NCBI GenBank assembly: GCA_035578905.1
Contig: JAQJVL010000197.1
Span: 824,243-888,242 of the forward strand
From: Stictocephala bisonia
Taxonomy: Eukaryota > Arthropoda > Insecta > Hemiptera > Membracidae
DNA length: 64,000 nucleotides
Direction: 5' to 3'
A model generated the notes under the pieces. That model saw only the letters and a list, made by a program, of their open reading frames with translations. It had not been told where the DNA came from and made no database searches. A program made the translations under genes and the position numbers. Shown piece by piece: positions 41,135 through 52,768 of the stretch. The number at the start of each line of letters is the position of its first letter. Positions within the stretch are counted from its first letter, which is position 1.

Positions 41135-43094
41135 TGTACCGGGTCTTTTGACCGGTACATTTCGTTTTTTTTCGTCGTTGGCTGCCGGGCTGCCTGAGAT
41201 CGCTCATGCCCTGCGTTTCGCGTACTTTGGTGGCTGTTGGCCCGGATCCGTTCGTTCCGTGTTCCAGCCTTTGTCTGTCAGGTTGGCCATCTTCTAGATT
41301 GTTCTAGTAGTGCTAGTTGTGTCTCGGCGGCCGAACCTCCTTAATATGATCGGCTAAGGCTCCTAAAACGTAAGTGTTCTTTTGTAATTTCTAATATTTA
41401 ATCACCCTTTTGGTGAAAATACTTTTGTTTCAAGGATAATATTCAAAGGGCTTGCTTGTGTATTCAGAGTTTTGTTAAATTTGTGTTCTTTGTCTAGATG
41501 TTTCTCAGACTAGGTTAAAGCTATGTGCTCAATGTTACAGTTTTACCAGTAATTGCTTTATTATATCTTGTTTTATTTTCAATTGTAATTCTGTATAATG
41601 TTTAATGATCCTTTTTTCAGTTGGAGTTACCGATATATCATATTTTTGTTCATTGACAATAACCTAGCCTATCTTTAGTTTGATTTTCATGTTATAACGT
41701 ATTGCCCCTGTTTCCATAGCCTAGTTTTCAGTTTGTCATTTTAAGTCCATATACGTAATTTATTCTTTGGTAATTTGTTAACTTGTAATTGGTTTTAAAT
41801 CTGAGTTTGCCAACATAATTATTCATAGCCTAAAGGTAATCTTACATTTTCTAGGGTGCTTTAATCATATACAATTTTGTCTGTTCCTGTTTTGTTGCCA
41901 TTTCGTGTATTAGGTGTTATGTGTAGTATTTTTGTTGTTGTGATGGCTGGACTGTTTTTAATGTGCTGTGTTTGGCTTGCAGTCCAGGGTCCTCGAGTGG
42001 GACGTTCAGCCCTCGGCCTGCCGTCCGGGGAAGGTCGACCTTCTACACTGCCTGCCTGGCCTGAGGACCAAGTCGTAGAGCACATGTTGCGACTAAGCTG
42101 CCATTCCCTACATCTGGGTGTTTTCTTCAGTCCTAGGTCAGTGCGTTCCATCTTTTTTTCCCCGGCGGCTGAGCTGGGGGTAGTGAATTTGTGAAATAAA
42201 AAGAAAAATAAAGGTGCTGAACTATTGAATGTGGCCTAGGCCTGAACTGGAACAGTGACTCTATTCAACACAGCCATTGGGGACTTATATTTTTTTTTAC
42301 TAAAGGAAAAAAAACTTTTAAAATACAAAAAGAACTTAGTGTTAATATTTATTGTTATTTATTTTTAATTAGTTTATTTTCTTGTTACATTTGTTTAGAT
42401 TTTTATATTTGTTAGGTCCCCATTGTTAAAGTATGTTATTTATTTATTTATATGTTTAGGCCTAGTGATCGTTATTTATTTTTTGTTGTTGTTAATTGTA
42501 TTATAGATGTCTTGAAGTGCATTTTTACTCGAACGGTACCGTGTTAGATTTTCTTTTTAATTGTTTAATTTTTAAACTCACCAAAAGGGGATTATTGTAC
42601 TTTTACGTAACTTCTAATTCGGAGCTGCCCAGGGATTCCGGCTTACTCCCTGGCCCGGTGGAATCAAGGGATGTGGGCTAAATTGCCGGGGTTTATTTGG
42701 GTGTAGTCAAAATTTTCTTAAATTTGTTCACTTTGAATTGTTTATAAATTGTCCTACGTTTTGGGTGTCTCTGGCTAGGCTGCAGATAGGCCATGTAGTT
42801 GTTAATTGGTAATTTTGGTATTTGTAGAGTTTGTTGTTCTTGTAGCTTTTGTGTGTGGTTTGTTATTTATTTAATTGCAAATTTATATTGTGGCCTTCTG
42901 CCTATTTAATATTGTGGCCTTATGCCGTTTTTTGTTCGGTTAACTTTTGTTCTCTTTGGTAATAAACTAGTTTTGCTCAGCTGCCGAGTTTTATTTTGAC
43001 CCTCCAACTGCCACCCGTGATCCCATCGCTCGACTTGTTTTGAGCCATCCCCCGGTTGGCACGCTTACCAGCTTTGGTGGGGGGATGGATCTCA
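41135..43094 (+). repeat. 5' LTR (variant A)
   Basis: Begins TGTACCGGG...CCGGTACA (a short inverted repeat) and ends GATCTCA. AATAAA at 42961 is a likely polyadenylation signal. It differs from 52769-54729 at scattered positions only. Short ORFs inside (for example 41877-42194) are open in both LTRs because the sequences are near-identical, not because they are genes. Confidence 0.9.
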
Positions 43095-43204
43095 ATTGGT
43101 AGCAGAGCGTGATTCCGATCCACGGACCTCTGGGTTATGGGCCCAGCACGCTTCCAGACATGTCTCTACCAGTTGTTGTGGAAGTAGCCGGAGAATATGA
43201 CAAT
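43095..43204 (+). other. Leader with candidate primer-binding site
   Basis: Immediately after the LTR comes ATTGGTAGCAGAGCGTGATT, where a tRNA primer-binding site is expected. The leader is cut off after ~110 bases by the inverted LTR variant; CAAT at 43201-43204 is the complement of the first four leader bases. Confidence 0.6.
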
Positions 43205-45440
43205 TGAGACCCATCCCCCCACCAAAGCTGGTAAGCGTGCCAACCGGGGGATGGCTCAAAACAAGTCGAGCGATGGGATCATGGGTGGCAGTTGGAGGGT
43301 CAAAATAAAACTCGGCAGCTGAGCAAAACTAGTTTATTACCAGCAAACAAACAAAAAATCCAAAACTGACCGGCAGAAAGCCACAATATAAATTCGCAGT
43401 TCAATCAATAATAATAAACTCTAAAATTAACAAGATAATACACAAAAGCTACAAAACAAGAAACTCAACAAATACCAAAATTACCAATTAACAACTACAT
43501 GGCCTATCTGCAGCCTAGCCAGAGACACCCAAAACGCAAGACAATTTATTAACAAATTAAAAGTGAACATCTAGAAACTATTTAGACTACACCCAAATAA
43601 ACCCCGGCAATTCAGCCCACATCCCCTTGATTCCACCGGGCCAGGGAGTAAGCCGGAATCCCTGGGCAGCTCCGAATTAGAAGTTAAGCAAAAGCACAAT
43701 AATCCCCTTTTGGTGAGTTTAAAAACTAAACAATTTAAAAGAAAATATAACACGGTACCATTCGAGTAAAAATTCACTTCCAAACACCCCTAATACACTT
43801 AACAAAAAAAATAAATAACCATAACTAGGCCTAAACATATAAATAAATAATAACATGATTTAACAATGGGGACCTAACAAATATAAAAATCTAAACAAAT
43901 GTAACAAGAAAATAAACTAATTAAACTAAATAACAACAAATATTAACAGTAAAAGTTCTTGGTATGTTTTAACAGTGTTACTCCTTATATAAAAAAAAAA
44001 AAAAATATATAAGTCCCAATGGCTGTGTTGCATAAACTGTTCGTTTTAGGCCTAGCCCACTTAAATAGTTCCACCACCATTCTTTTCTTCTTTTTTTTAC
44101 ATTTCACTGGTTTTTCTTGGGTTATTTTCTTTTTATAAATATTCAAACAGCAAAACCCCCAGCTCAGCCGCCGGGAAAAACAACATGGAATACACTGACC
44201 TGAGGACAGAAGACTTATACCACAGAGATGTAGAGCGGGTAACGGGCGACTCCAGGCTCCAACATGGTCCTCAGGCCAGGATAGCAGTGCAGATGGTAGA
44301 CAATCCCCGGACGGCAGGCCGAGGGCTGAACGTCCCACTCAAGGATTGTCTACCATCTGCACTGCTAGCCTGGCCTGAGGACTATGTTGGAGCCTAGAGT
44401 CGCCCGTTACCCACTCTACATCTCTGTGGTATAAGTCTTCTGTCCTCAGGTCAGTGTATTCCATGTTGTTTTTCCCGGCGGCTGAGCTGGGGGTTTTGCT
44501 GTTTGAATATTTATAAAAAGAAAATAACCCAAGAAAAACCAGTGAAATGTAAAAAAAAAGAAGAAAAGAATGGTGGTGGAACTATTTAAGTGGGCTAGGC
44601 CTAAAACGAACAGTTTATGCAACACAGCCATTGGGGACTTATATATATTTTTTTATTAAAGGAGTAACACTGTTAAAACATACCAAGAACTTTTACTGTT
44701 AATATTTGTTGTTATTTAGTTTAATTAGTTTATTTTCTTGTTACATTTGTTTAGATTTTTATATTTGTTAGGTCCCCATTGTTAAATCATGTTATTATTT
44801 ATTTATATGTTTAGGCCTAGTTATGGTTATTTATTTTTTTTGTTAAGTGTATTAGGGGTGTTTGGAAGTGAATTTTTACTCGAATGGTACCGTGTTATAT
44901 TTTCTTTTAAATTGTTTAGTTTTTAAACTCACCAAAAGGGGATTATTGTGCTTTTGCTTAACTTCTAATTCGGAGCTGCCCAGGGATTCCGGCTTACTCC
45001 CTGGCCCGGTGGAATCAAGGGGATGTGGGCTGAATTGCCGGGGTTTATTTGGGTGTAGTCTAAATAGTTTCTAGATGTTCACTTTTAATTTGTTAATAAA
45101 TTGTCTTGCGTTTTGGGTGTCTCTGGCTAGGCTGCAGATAGGCCATGTAGTTGTTAATTGGTAATTTTGGTATTTGTTGAGTTTCTTGTTTTGTAGCTTT
45201 TGTGTATTATCTTGTTAATTTTAGAGTTTATTATTATTGATTGAACTGCGAATTTATATTGTGGCTTTCTGCCGGTCAGTTTTGGATTTTTTGTTTGTTT
45301 GCTGGTAATAAACTAGTTTTGCTCAGCTGCCGAGTTTTATTTTGACCCTCCAACTGCCACCCATGATCCCATCGCTCGACTTGTTTTGAGCCATCCCCCG
45401 GTTGGCACGCTTACCAGCTTTGGTGGGGGGATGGTTCTCA
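43205..45440. repeat. 1.1-kb palindrome of LTR variant B
   Basis: The left arm 43205-44306 is the reverse complement of the right arm 44343-45440, nearly perfect by eye, with a 36-base loop. Each arm is the 3' portion of an LTR related to, but distinct from, the outer LTRs: after GCCGTCCGGGGA the two variants differ for ~150 bases. Both outer ends carry CTCAATTG, the LTR-to-leader boundary. ORFs at 43571-43783 and 44862-45074 are the same sequence on the two arms. Confidence 0.9.
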
Positions 45441-47933
45441 ATTGTGGTGCTCCGAAGTGGGAAAAGCCAAACGAACTTCGAGAAAGCATCCACACAAACA
45501 AGTAGGTAGGAGCTACCTGACTTGCTACGGGGAAAAGGACCCACGTAGTCGATGAACACCTTCTCAAAAGGACGCTCGGCCACCTCAGAAGATAACAACC
45601 CTAACCTTGCATTCTGACTAGGCTTGCTGAGAGAGCACAGGTGACAAGCCCGCACTCTGCCCGCAACATCCCGGTCCATGCCCTTCCAGATGAAGTACCT
45701 ACGAATCTTAGCGATGGTCTTATGAATGCCAAGATGACCGCCCACGAGATAAGAGTGATAATATTGAAAGACCATCGGTACTAGATGACTAGGCAGCACT
45801 ACACGGGGTTCACCCCTCTGTCGAGGACGGCAACAGAGTACCCCTTTGGACAGAAAATAGGGAGGGTGGGCACCTCCCTCATGAAGCTCACCTAAGATGA
45901 CTGACAGCTCAGGATCTTTCTGCTGATGGGACAGTAGGTCGTCAAAAGCCAGAGGAAAATCCAGAAGAACAGCACCACACTGAGCAACAGCCTCAGTCGG
46001 TGGATCACTGGGTTCGTGGTACATGCGGGAAAGAGCATCCACGATGACATTCTGGGTAACCCTAAAAATGTTGAACTCGGAAATTAAAGGCAGAAATTTT
46101 GACCACCCAGCGACCAATTTTCCCGAGCTGTCGGGGATGGGCAAGAAGCCAAAACAGTGCCTGATTGTCCGTCTCCAGCAAGAACTCAGCGTGTTCCAAG
46201 AAACGCCGAAACTTGTCCGTACCAAAGACAACAGCCAGACACTCTAACTCATAGATGGAAGAAGCTTTCTTTTCCTGGTGAGACAACGTCCTCGAAGCAA
46301 AAGCGATGCGCTGCCTGACCCCATCAAACTCCTGAGAAAGAACAGCAGCAATGGCGGAGGAGGAGGCATCAGTCTGAAGAATAACTTCTCTGCTGAAATC
46401 AGGCATACGCAGGACCGGAGGTTGCATGATAGCCTCCTTGAGAGCATCAAAGGCAGTCTGCTGAGCTTGGCCCCGCACAAAAGGGACACCTTTCTTTCTC
46501 AGCTCGTTCAACGGGGCAGCAAGCTCGGCCATGTTAGGGATGAAGCGACGGTAAAAATTCATCATCCCCACAAAACGAGCAATCCCCTTGGCATCTCTGG
46601 GAGGAGGAAAATCCCGAATGCCCTGGGTCCTCGCAGGATCAATGCAGACGCCCCGAGAAGATATCAGATGACCCAGAAAAGAAATCTCAGGACGAGCAAA
46701 AGTGACTTTCTCTGGATTGACGGTAAGGCCAGCTGATTTAAGGCGACTAAGAACTTCCTCCAGATGTTGCATGTGTTCCCCGAAAGTCTCACTGTAGACA
46801 AGAAGGTCGTCCAGGTAATTGAAGACAAACTTGAACTTCACATCATGGAAGATGGAATCAAGCAGACGAGTAAGAGTCTGGGCACCCACAGCCAGACCCA
46901 CAGGAACCCTAGTGAACTGGTAAAGATTCCAGGGAACACAGAAGCTAGTCATAGGCCGTGATTCCTTCTTCAATGGAATCTGATGGTAGGCCTGGTTCAA
47001 ATCAAACACACTGAAAAACTTAGCCTTACCGAACCAATCAAACGCAGAATGCAAATCAGGCAGAGGTACCGAGTCAATAGCGACCTTAGCGTTGAGCCTC
47101 CGATAATCCATCACAAGCCTAGACTTACCATTAGGCTTGGGCACAAGAAAAGCTGGACTGGCATAAGCGGAACGAGACGGTTCAATCACACCCTTGTTTA
47201 GAAGATCCTCAATCATAGCCCTCATAACCTCCATCTTTGGGGGAGCAAGTTTGTACGGATGACTTCTAACTGGCTGAGAATCGGTGAGGTGGATCTCATA
47301 CTCCAGAAGTGAAGTGACCCCAAGCTCAGCCGTAAGCACATCAGGAAACCGCAAACACAGCCTCCTAATGGCCTCCGCCTGCTCAGGGGGGAGATGACCA
47401 ACCGGATCCACCTTGGGTTGTTCGGGCTCACAACCCACCTCTCTGACTGCAGGAGGGCAGTCAGAATCACCTACTAGAGGCACCAAAACTCGCCGATTGA
47501 ACTTGAAAAACATCTGGCGCTTCTGGAGGTCAAGCACCATACCACTTTTAGAGATAAAGTCTGCCCCTAGGATACAAGAAACCGCCAGGTCCTTGGCAAC
47601 AAGAAAACCCCACTTCCAGGAAAATCCTTCAATTTTAAAATGTAATGACGCCTTTAGAAGTATGGGTAGAGGAGTTTGGGATGCCGTCCAGCACGTAATA
47701 GAAGAAGGCTCGGTGTGCCTGACAAGTCCTAAGGCGTCAAGGGACTCAAAAAGAGAAAGGCTGATGATACAGCATGCCGAACCAGAATCAACAAGGGCTC
47801 GACACACCGTACCACCAAAAGATACAAAAACACCAGGACACACCGAGGTGACCGCACTAAGTCCCAGGGAAGCCATGCCAGCAAGGCCCGAAAAATCCCC
47901 GACACTCCTGCTATGGGCACGTGTCAAAGGCAA
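45441..47933 (-). pseudogene. pol: Inverted pol copy: frameshifted and truncated
   Basis: Read on the minus strand it starts MPLTRAHSRSV. It has protease DSGSACC, RT motif A in VFDLNQAYHQI with its Asp, RT YLDD, RNase H motifs (TDASSS, ETDNQ) and an integrase N-terminus with HHCC. One extra base near 46065, in the RNase H-integrase linker, shifts the frame. The integrase is cut off at 45445 just after its first catalytic Asp region (FIDYVGP). It pairs with 49367-51783 as an inverted repeat. Confidence 0.9.
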
Positions 47934-48013
47934 ATGGCCATGGTCACTCGCAACAACGCGGGGAGCTACTGTGGAGGCAACCCCCCGCGCTGAGCGTTTC
48001 CCGCCCCACGACC

Positions 48014-49299
48014 TTAAGCACGTGGACAGTCACGACGAATGTGACCCGGCTGGCCACAAGCAAAGCACACAACAGGAGGCCGAGAACCACGACCCTCCAC
48101 TGGCTGACTCACACCTAAAGACATAGCCGGTCGACGGGTGGGGAGAGCACGATGACTCTCAGAATCCCTCCCTTGCTTGTCTGAGAACTGCACGCTGCGC
48201 GAAACAATGCACAGCTGATGCAGCTCCCGAAAATTCGAAGGAACACCAGCAAAAACCAATCTGCACCGTTCTTCGGGAGAAATGCCATCCAGGATGACAC
48301 GAACGGTGTCAGCTTCAGAAAGTGTGAGGCGCAACGCTTGCCGAGCTTCCTGGACTGAAGAGACATAGGCTGCCAGAGACTCGCCCCTACCCTGCGACCG
48401 ATAAAATCTGTCCATGACCATCCTCTCCCTGAGTCGAATGGGAAGAAAAGACTAAAGTAACTCTCGATGGAACGAGTCCACCGAGGCATCACTGGCCAAG
48501 ACAGAACTCAGCAACTCCCCAACGGGACCTCTACAATACGGGAAAATCAGACGAAGCAAGTCCCCAGCCTGCATGCCGGGCATCTCACTAAGTCTGAGAA
48601 AGGCCACTAGGAACTTAAGAAGCTCTTCAGGATCCATCCCATCGATCACAGGGAGATTCTGGATCATGGGCGTGAGAGGGTTAGGTAGCTTGTGGTAGCT
48701 CAGCTGCAGAAGAGCAGGGGAACCCAAAGAAGCAGAAGGAACGGCAGCTGGAGCCGAACCACAAGCAACCTCAACAGAAACGCCTGCAGGCTCAGAAGGA
48801 ACCTCAGGCACAACGAAGCCCTTGTCTCAGCCTGCGGCCTCGACACATTAGGCGAAAGCGCGAAAGTAGGCCGCTGACCCAGACCCGTAGGAGTCGTGGA
48901 ACCGGAGAGTGCCTGAAAAATCTCATCCAGCCTAGACACACTCTCCAAGATCCACGCCCTATCCAACGGTTCCAACCCCGGTGCCCGGTTGACCAGCCTT
49001 AAACGGGCAAGCAGATGCCCCAAACGTGCAAGACGGCAGGCCCGGTCACGACCTACTGGAGGTTCAAACTGCAGATCTTCCAAAACCCCTTCCCAATCTT
49101 CCACCTTGCGCTTACAAACAGACAACTCATCACCAACCTCCAGTAGATCAGACCAATCCACCACCGTACCCGCGGACAACTGCTCTCGCAGCAACCTCCG
49201 GAGATTCAGAACATCACCCTCCGGCGTCACACCACGCGACCTCAACTCAAATATCAACTCCTCCTTCACCAGGACGGCAACATTCTGCAGATAGGCCAT
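48014..49299 (-). pseudogene. gag: Decayed gag of the inverted copy
   Basis: Minus strand, starting MAYLQNVAVLVKEEL. A frame change near 48815 and an in-frame TAG at 48454-48452 break it. The C-terminal part ends with a zinc knuckle CFACGQPGHIRRDC. This is the only gag in the element; the direct pol copy has none. The pol frame follows about 80 bases downstream. Confidence 0.8.
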
Positions 49300-49343
49300 C
49301 TCTAACGCAAAAATTCTCAACAATCTACACACAAAAACGACAA

Positions 49344-49370
49344 CTCCAGGGTCCAAGACGAACCCTGGAG
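49344..49370. repeat. 9-bp inverted repeat at the gag/pol inversion junction
   Basis: CTCCAGGGT (49344-49352) and ACCCTGGAG (49362-49370) with a nine-base loop lie exactly where the inverted gag leader meets the start of the direct pol copy. Confidence 0.8.
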
Positions 49371-49383
49371 TGCGGTCACCTCG

Positions 49384-52300
49384 GTGTGTCCTGGCGTTTT
49401 TGTATCTTTTGGTGGTACGGTGTGTCGAGCCCTTCTTGATTCTGGTTCGGCATGCTGTATCATCAGCCTTTCTCTTTTTGAGTCCCTTGACGCCTTAGGA
49501 CTTGTCAGGCACACCGAGTTTTCTTCTATTACATGCTGGACGGCATCCCAAACTCCTCTACCTATAATTCTAAAGGCGTTTTTCCATTTTAAGATTGAAG
49601 GACTTTCCTGGAGGTTGGGTTTTCTTGTTGCCAAGGACCTGGCGGATTCTTGTATCCTAGGGGCAGACTTTATTTCTAAGAGTGGTATGGTACTTGACCT
49701 CCAGAAGCGCCAGATGTTTTTCAAGTTCAATCGGCGAGTTTTGGTGCCTCTAGTAGGTGATTCTGACTGCCCTCCTGCAGTCAGAGAGGTGGGTTGTGAG
49801 CCCGAACAACCCAAGGTGGATCCAGTTGGTCATCTCCCCCCTGAGCAGGCGGAGGCCATTAGGAGACTGTGTTTGCGGTTTCTTGATGTGCTTACGCCTG
49901 AGCTTGGGGTCACTTCTCTTCTGGAGTATGAGATCCACCTCACCGATTCTCAGCCAGTTAGAAGTCATCCATACATACTTGCTCCCCCAAAGATGGAGGT
50001 TATGAGGGCTATGATTGAAGATCTTCTGAGCAAGGGTGTGATTGAAACGTCTCGTTCCGCTTATGCCAGTCCAGCTTTTCTTGTGCCCAAGCCTAATGGT
50101 AAGTCTAGGCTTGTGATGGATTATCGGAGGCTCAACGCTAAGGTCGCTATTGACTCGGTACCTCTGCCTGATTTGCATTCTGCGTTTGATTGGTTCGGTA
50201 AGGCTAAGTTTTTCAGTGTGTTTTATTTGAACCAGGCCTACCATCAGATTCCATTGAAGAAGGAATCACGGCCTATGACTAGCTTCTGTGTTCCCTGGAA
50301 TCTTTACCAGTTCACTAGGGTTCCTATGGGTCTTGCTGTGGGTGCCCAGACTCTTACTCGTATGCTTAATTCCATCTTCTATGATGTGAAGTTCAAGTTT
50401 GTCTTCAATTACCAGGATGACCTTCTTGTCTACAGTGAGACTTTCGGGGAACACATGCAACATCTGGAGGAAGTTCTTAGTCGCCTTAAATCAGCTGGCC
50501 TTACCGTCAATCCAGAGAAAGTCACTTTTGCTCGTCCTGAGATTTCTTTTCTGGGTCATCTGATATCTTCTCGAGGCGTCTGCATTGATCCTGCGAGGAC
50601 CCAGGGCATTCGGGATTTTCCTCCTCCCAGAGATGCCAAGGGGATTGCCCGTTTTGTGGGGATGGTGAATTTTTACCGTCGCTTCATCCCTAACGTGGCC
50701 GAGCTTGCTGCCCCGTTGAACGAGTTGCGGAAGAAAGGTGTCCCTTTTGTGTGGGGCCAAGCTCAGCAGACTGCCTTTGATGCTCTCAAGGAGGCTATCA
50801 TGCAACCTCCTGTCCTGCGTATGCCTGATTTCAGCAGAGAATTCATCCTTCAGACTGATGCCTCCTCCTCCGCCATTGCTGCTGTTCTTTCTCAGGAGTT
50901 TGATGGGGTCAGGCAGCGCATCGCTTTTGCTTCGAGGACGTTGTCTCACCAGGAAAAGAAAGCTTCTTCCATCTATGAGTTAGAGTGTCTGGCTGTTGTC
51001 TTTGGTACGGACAAGTTTCGGCGTTTCTTGGAACACGCTGAGTTCTTGCTGGAGACGGACAATCAGGCACTGTTTTGGCTTCTTGCCCATCCCCAACAGC
51101 TCGGGAAAATTGGTCGCTGGGTGGTCAAAATTTCTGCCTTTAAGTTCCGAGTTCAACATCTTAGGGGTACCCAGAATGTCATCGCGGATGCTCTTTTCCG
51201 CATGTACCACGAACCCAGTGATCCACCGACTGAGGCTGTTGCTCAGTGTGGTGCTGTTCTTCTGGATTTTCCTCTGGCTTTTGACGACCTACTGTCCCAT
51301 CAGCAGAAAGATCCTGAGCTGTCAGTCATCTTAGGTGAGCTTCAAGAGGGAGGTGCCCACCCTCCCTATTTTCTGTCCAAAGGGGTACTCTGTTGCCGTC
51401 CTCGACAGAGGGGTGAACCCCGTGTAGTGCTGCCTAGTCATCTAGTACCGATGGTCTTTCAATATTATCACTCTTCTCTTGTGGGCGGTCATCTTGGCAT
51501 TCATAAGACCATCGCTAAGATTCGTAGGTACTTCATCTGGAAGGGCATGGACCGGGATGTTGCGGGCAGAGTGCGGGCTTGTCACCTGTGCTCTCTCAGC
51601 AAGCCTAGTCAGAATGCAAGGTTAGGGTTGTTATCTTCTGAGGTGGCCGAGCGTCCTTTTGAGAAGGTTTTCATCGACTACGTGGGTCCTTTTCCCCGTA
51701 GCAAGTCAGGTAGCTCCTACCTACTTGTTTGTGTGGATGCTTTCTCGAAGTTCGTTTGGCTTTTCCCATTTCGGAGTGCCACGGCTAAGCTCACCATCCG
51801 TGCTCTCCAGTCCCAACTCTTCCAGCACTTTGGTGTGCCTTCCACTCTTGTGTCCGACAACGGTAGCCAGTTTACCTCACACGAGTTTCGTAGGTTCTGT
51901 TTTGGCAATGGTATCAGGCATGTGACTACCTCTCCTTATTACCCACAGCCTTCTCATGCAGAGCGGTTCAACCGCAATCTTCGGTCTGCCCTTATTACCT
52001 TCCATGCTGAGAAGCAGAACACCTGGGATGAGAGTCTCTCTTGGCTCCAGCTTGCTTATAATTCTTTCAAGCATGAGAGTCACAATGCCACTCCCTTCGA
52101 GATTCTACATGGCTACCCTCCTAACAACCCTTTGTCCAACTTGTGGAGGTTAGAGGATCTTCTACCTACGCCAGGTGCCACTGACGTAGTGTCCACGTGG
52201 CGGGCTGCTCGGCGCAACCTGCTACGTGCTAGAGAGGGAGTGAGGAGGATGTATGATAAGGGTCGTACTCCTAACCCTTTTCAGGCTGGAGATCTGGTTC

Positions 52301-52536
52301 TTTATCAGGCTCACCCGGTCACTTCGGCCGCGGAACGAAGAGCTGCAAAGTTGTGCTATCGGTGGTCTGGTCCCCACCGCATCGAGAGGTTTTTGTCACC
52401 GGTGACTGCTCTGCTGGTTGATCCCCAGTCAGGCAGGGTGTTTAGGAAAGCCCATGTGTCCCAGCTTAAGGCTTTCCGGGGAACGGTTGATCCAGGAGTT
52501 GGTGTTCCTGGGGGTTTCTTGGGGCAAAGAGATTGA
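49384..52536 (+). CDS. pol: Full-length gypsy-type pol ORF with altered RT active site
   Basis: 1,050 codons: protease (DSG, 19-21), reverse transcriptase (about 190-370), RNase H (TDASSS, ELECLAVV, ETDNQ), integrase HHCC (about 700-745) and DDE (D765, D825, E860). The RT motif A reads VFYLNQAYHQI with Tyr281 where the inverted copy has the catalytic Asp. Motif C is YQDD (343-346), Leu replaced by Gln. It is therefore probably RT-dead despite being open. The ORF lacks the normal pol start and any gag; homology to the inverted copy begins about 49367. The C-terminus ends before a polypurine tract. Confidence 0.9.
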   Translation: MCPGVFVSFGGTVCRALLDSGSACCIISLSLFESLDALGLVRHTEFSSITCWTASQTPLPIILKAFFHFKIEGLSWRLGFLVAKDLADSCILGADFISKSGMVLDLQKRQMFFKFNRRVLVPLVGDSDCPPAVREVGCEPEQPKVDPVGHLPPEQAEAIRRLCLRFLDVLTPELGVTSLLEYEIHLTDSQPVRSHPYILAPPKMEVMRAMIEDLLSKGVIETSRSAYASPAFLVPKPNGKSRLVMDYRRLNAKVAIDSVPLPDLHSAFDWFGKAKFFSVFYLNQAYHQIPLKKESRPMTSFCVPWNLYQFTRVPMGLAVGAQTLTRMLNSIFYDVKFKFVFNYQDDLLVYSETFGEHMQHLEEVLSRLKSAGLTVNPEKVTFARPEISFLGHLISSRGVCIDPARTQGIRDFPPPRDAKGIARFVGMVNFYRRFIPNVAELAAPLNELRKKGVPFVWGQAQQTAFDALKEAIMQPPVLRMPDFSREFILQTDASSSAIAAVLSQEFDGVRQRIAFASRTLSHQEKKASSIYELECLAVVFGTDKFRRFLEHAEFLLETDNQALFWLLAHPQQLGKIGRWVVKISAFKFRVQHLRGTQNVIADALFRMYHEPSDPPTEAVAQCGAVLLDFPLAFDDLLSHQQKDPELSVILGELQEGGAHPPYFLSKGVLCCRPRQRGEPRVVLPSHLVPMVFQYYHSSLVGGHLGIHKTIAKIRRYFIWKGMDRDVAGRVRACHLCSLSKPSQNARLGLLSSEVAERPFEKVFIDYVGPFPRSKSGSSYLLVCVDAFSKFVWLFPFRSATAKLTIRALQSQLFQHFGVPSTLVSDNGSQFTSHEFRRFCFGNGIRHVTTSPYYPQPSHAERFNRNLRSALITFHAEKQNTWDESLSWLQLAYNSFKHESHNATPFEILHGYPPNNPLSNLWRLEDLLPTPGATDVVSTWRAARRNLLRAREGVRRMYDKGRTPNPFQAGDLVLYQAHPVTSAAERRAAKLCYRWSGPHRIERFLSPVTALLVDPQSGRVFRKAHVSQLKAFRGTVDPGVGVPGGFLGQRD

Positions 52537-52768
52537 TCACCTCTGCGCCCTAGGTGGCTGTTCTGAGAGAGTCTCTCTCTCTCTCTTTTTTCTTGTCGGG
52601 CCCGACAGTCAGGGTAGTTCGCTCCCTGTTCAAGGGTTTCCCCTCTTAGTTTCTCTTGGGCGTCCTTGAAACACCACTCTTCGGAGGTCTTCTTCGTCTT
52701 CTGTTTGGTTCCCTGAGTTACCGAGTTTTCTCCCCTGCCTGGGTGTGTTGAGTTTTGCAGAGGGAGGT
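52537..52768 (+). other. 3' untranslated region with polypurine tract
   Basis: Includes a CT-rich stretch near 52570-52590 and AGAGGGAGG at 52759-52767, the plus-strand primer site, one base before the 3' LTR. Confidence 0.75.

Noticed and set aside
41877..42194. 105-codon ORF with a hydrophobic start inside the LTR
   Set aside because: Present in both LTRs only because they are copies; no coding signature and it spans the expected regulatory region.
46278..48126. Plus-strand ORFs across 46.3-48.1 kb
   Set aside because: Antisense shadows of the inverted pol/gag, mirrored by minus-strand ORFs opposite the direct copy.
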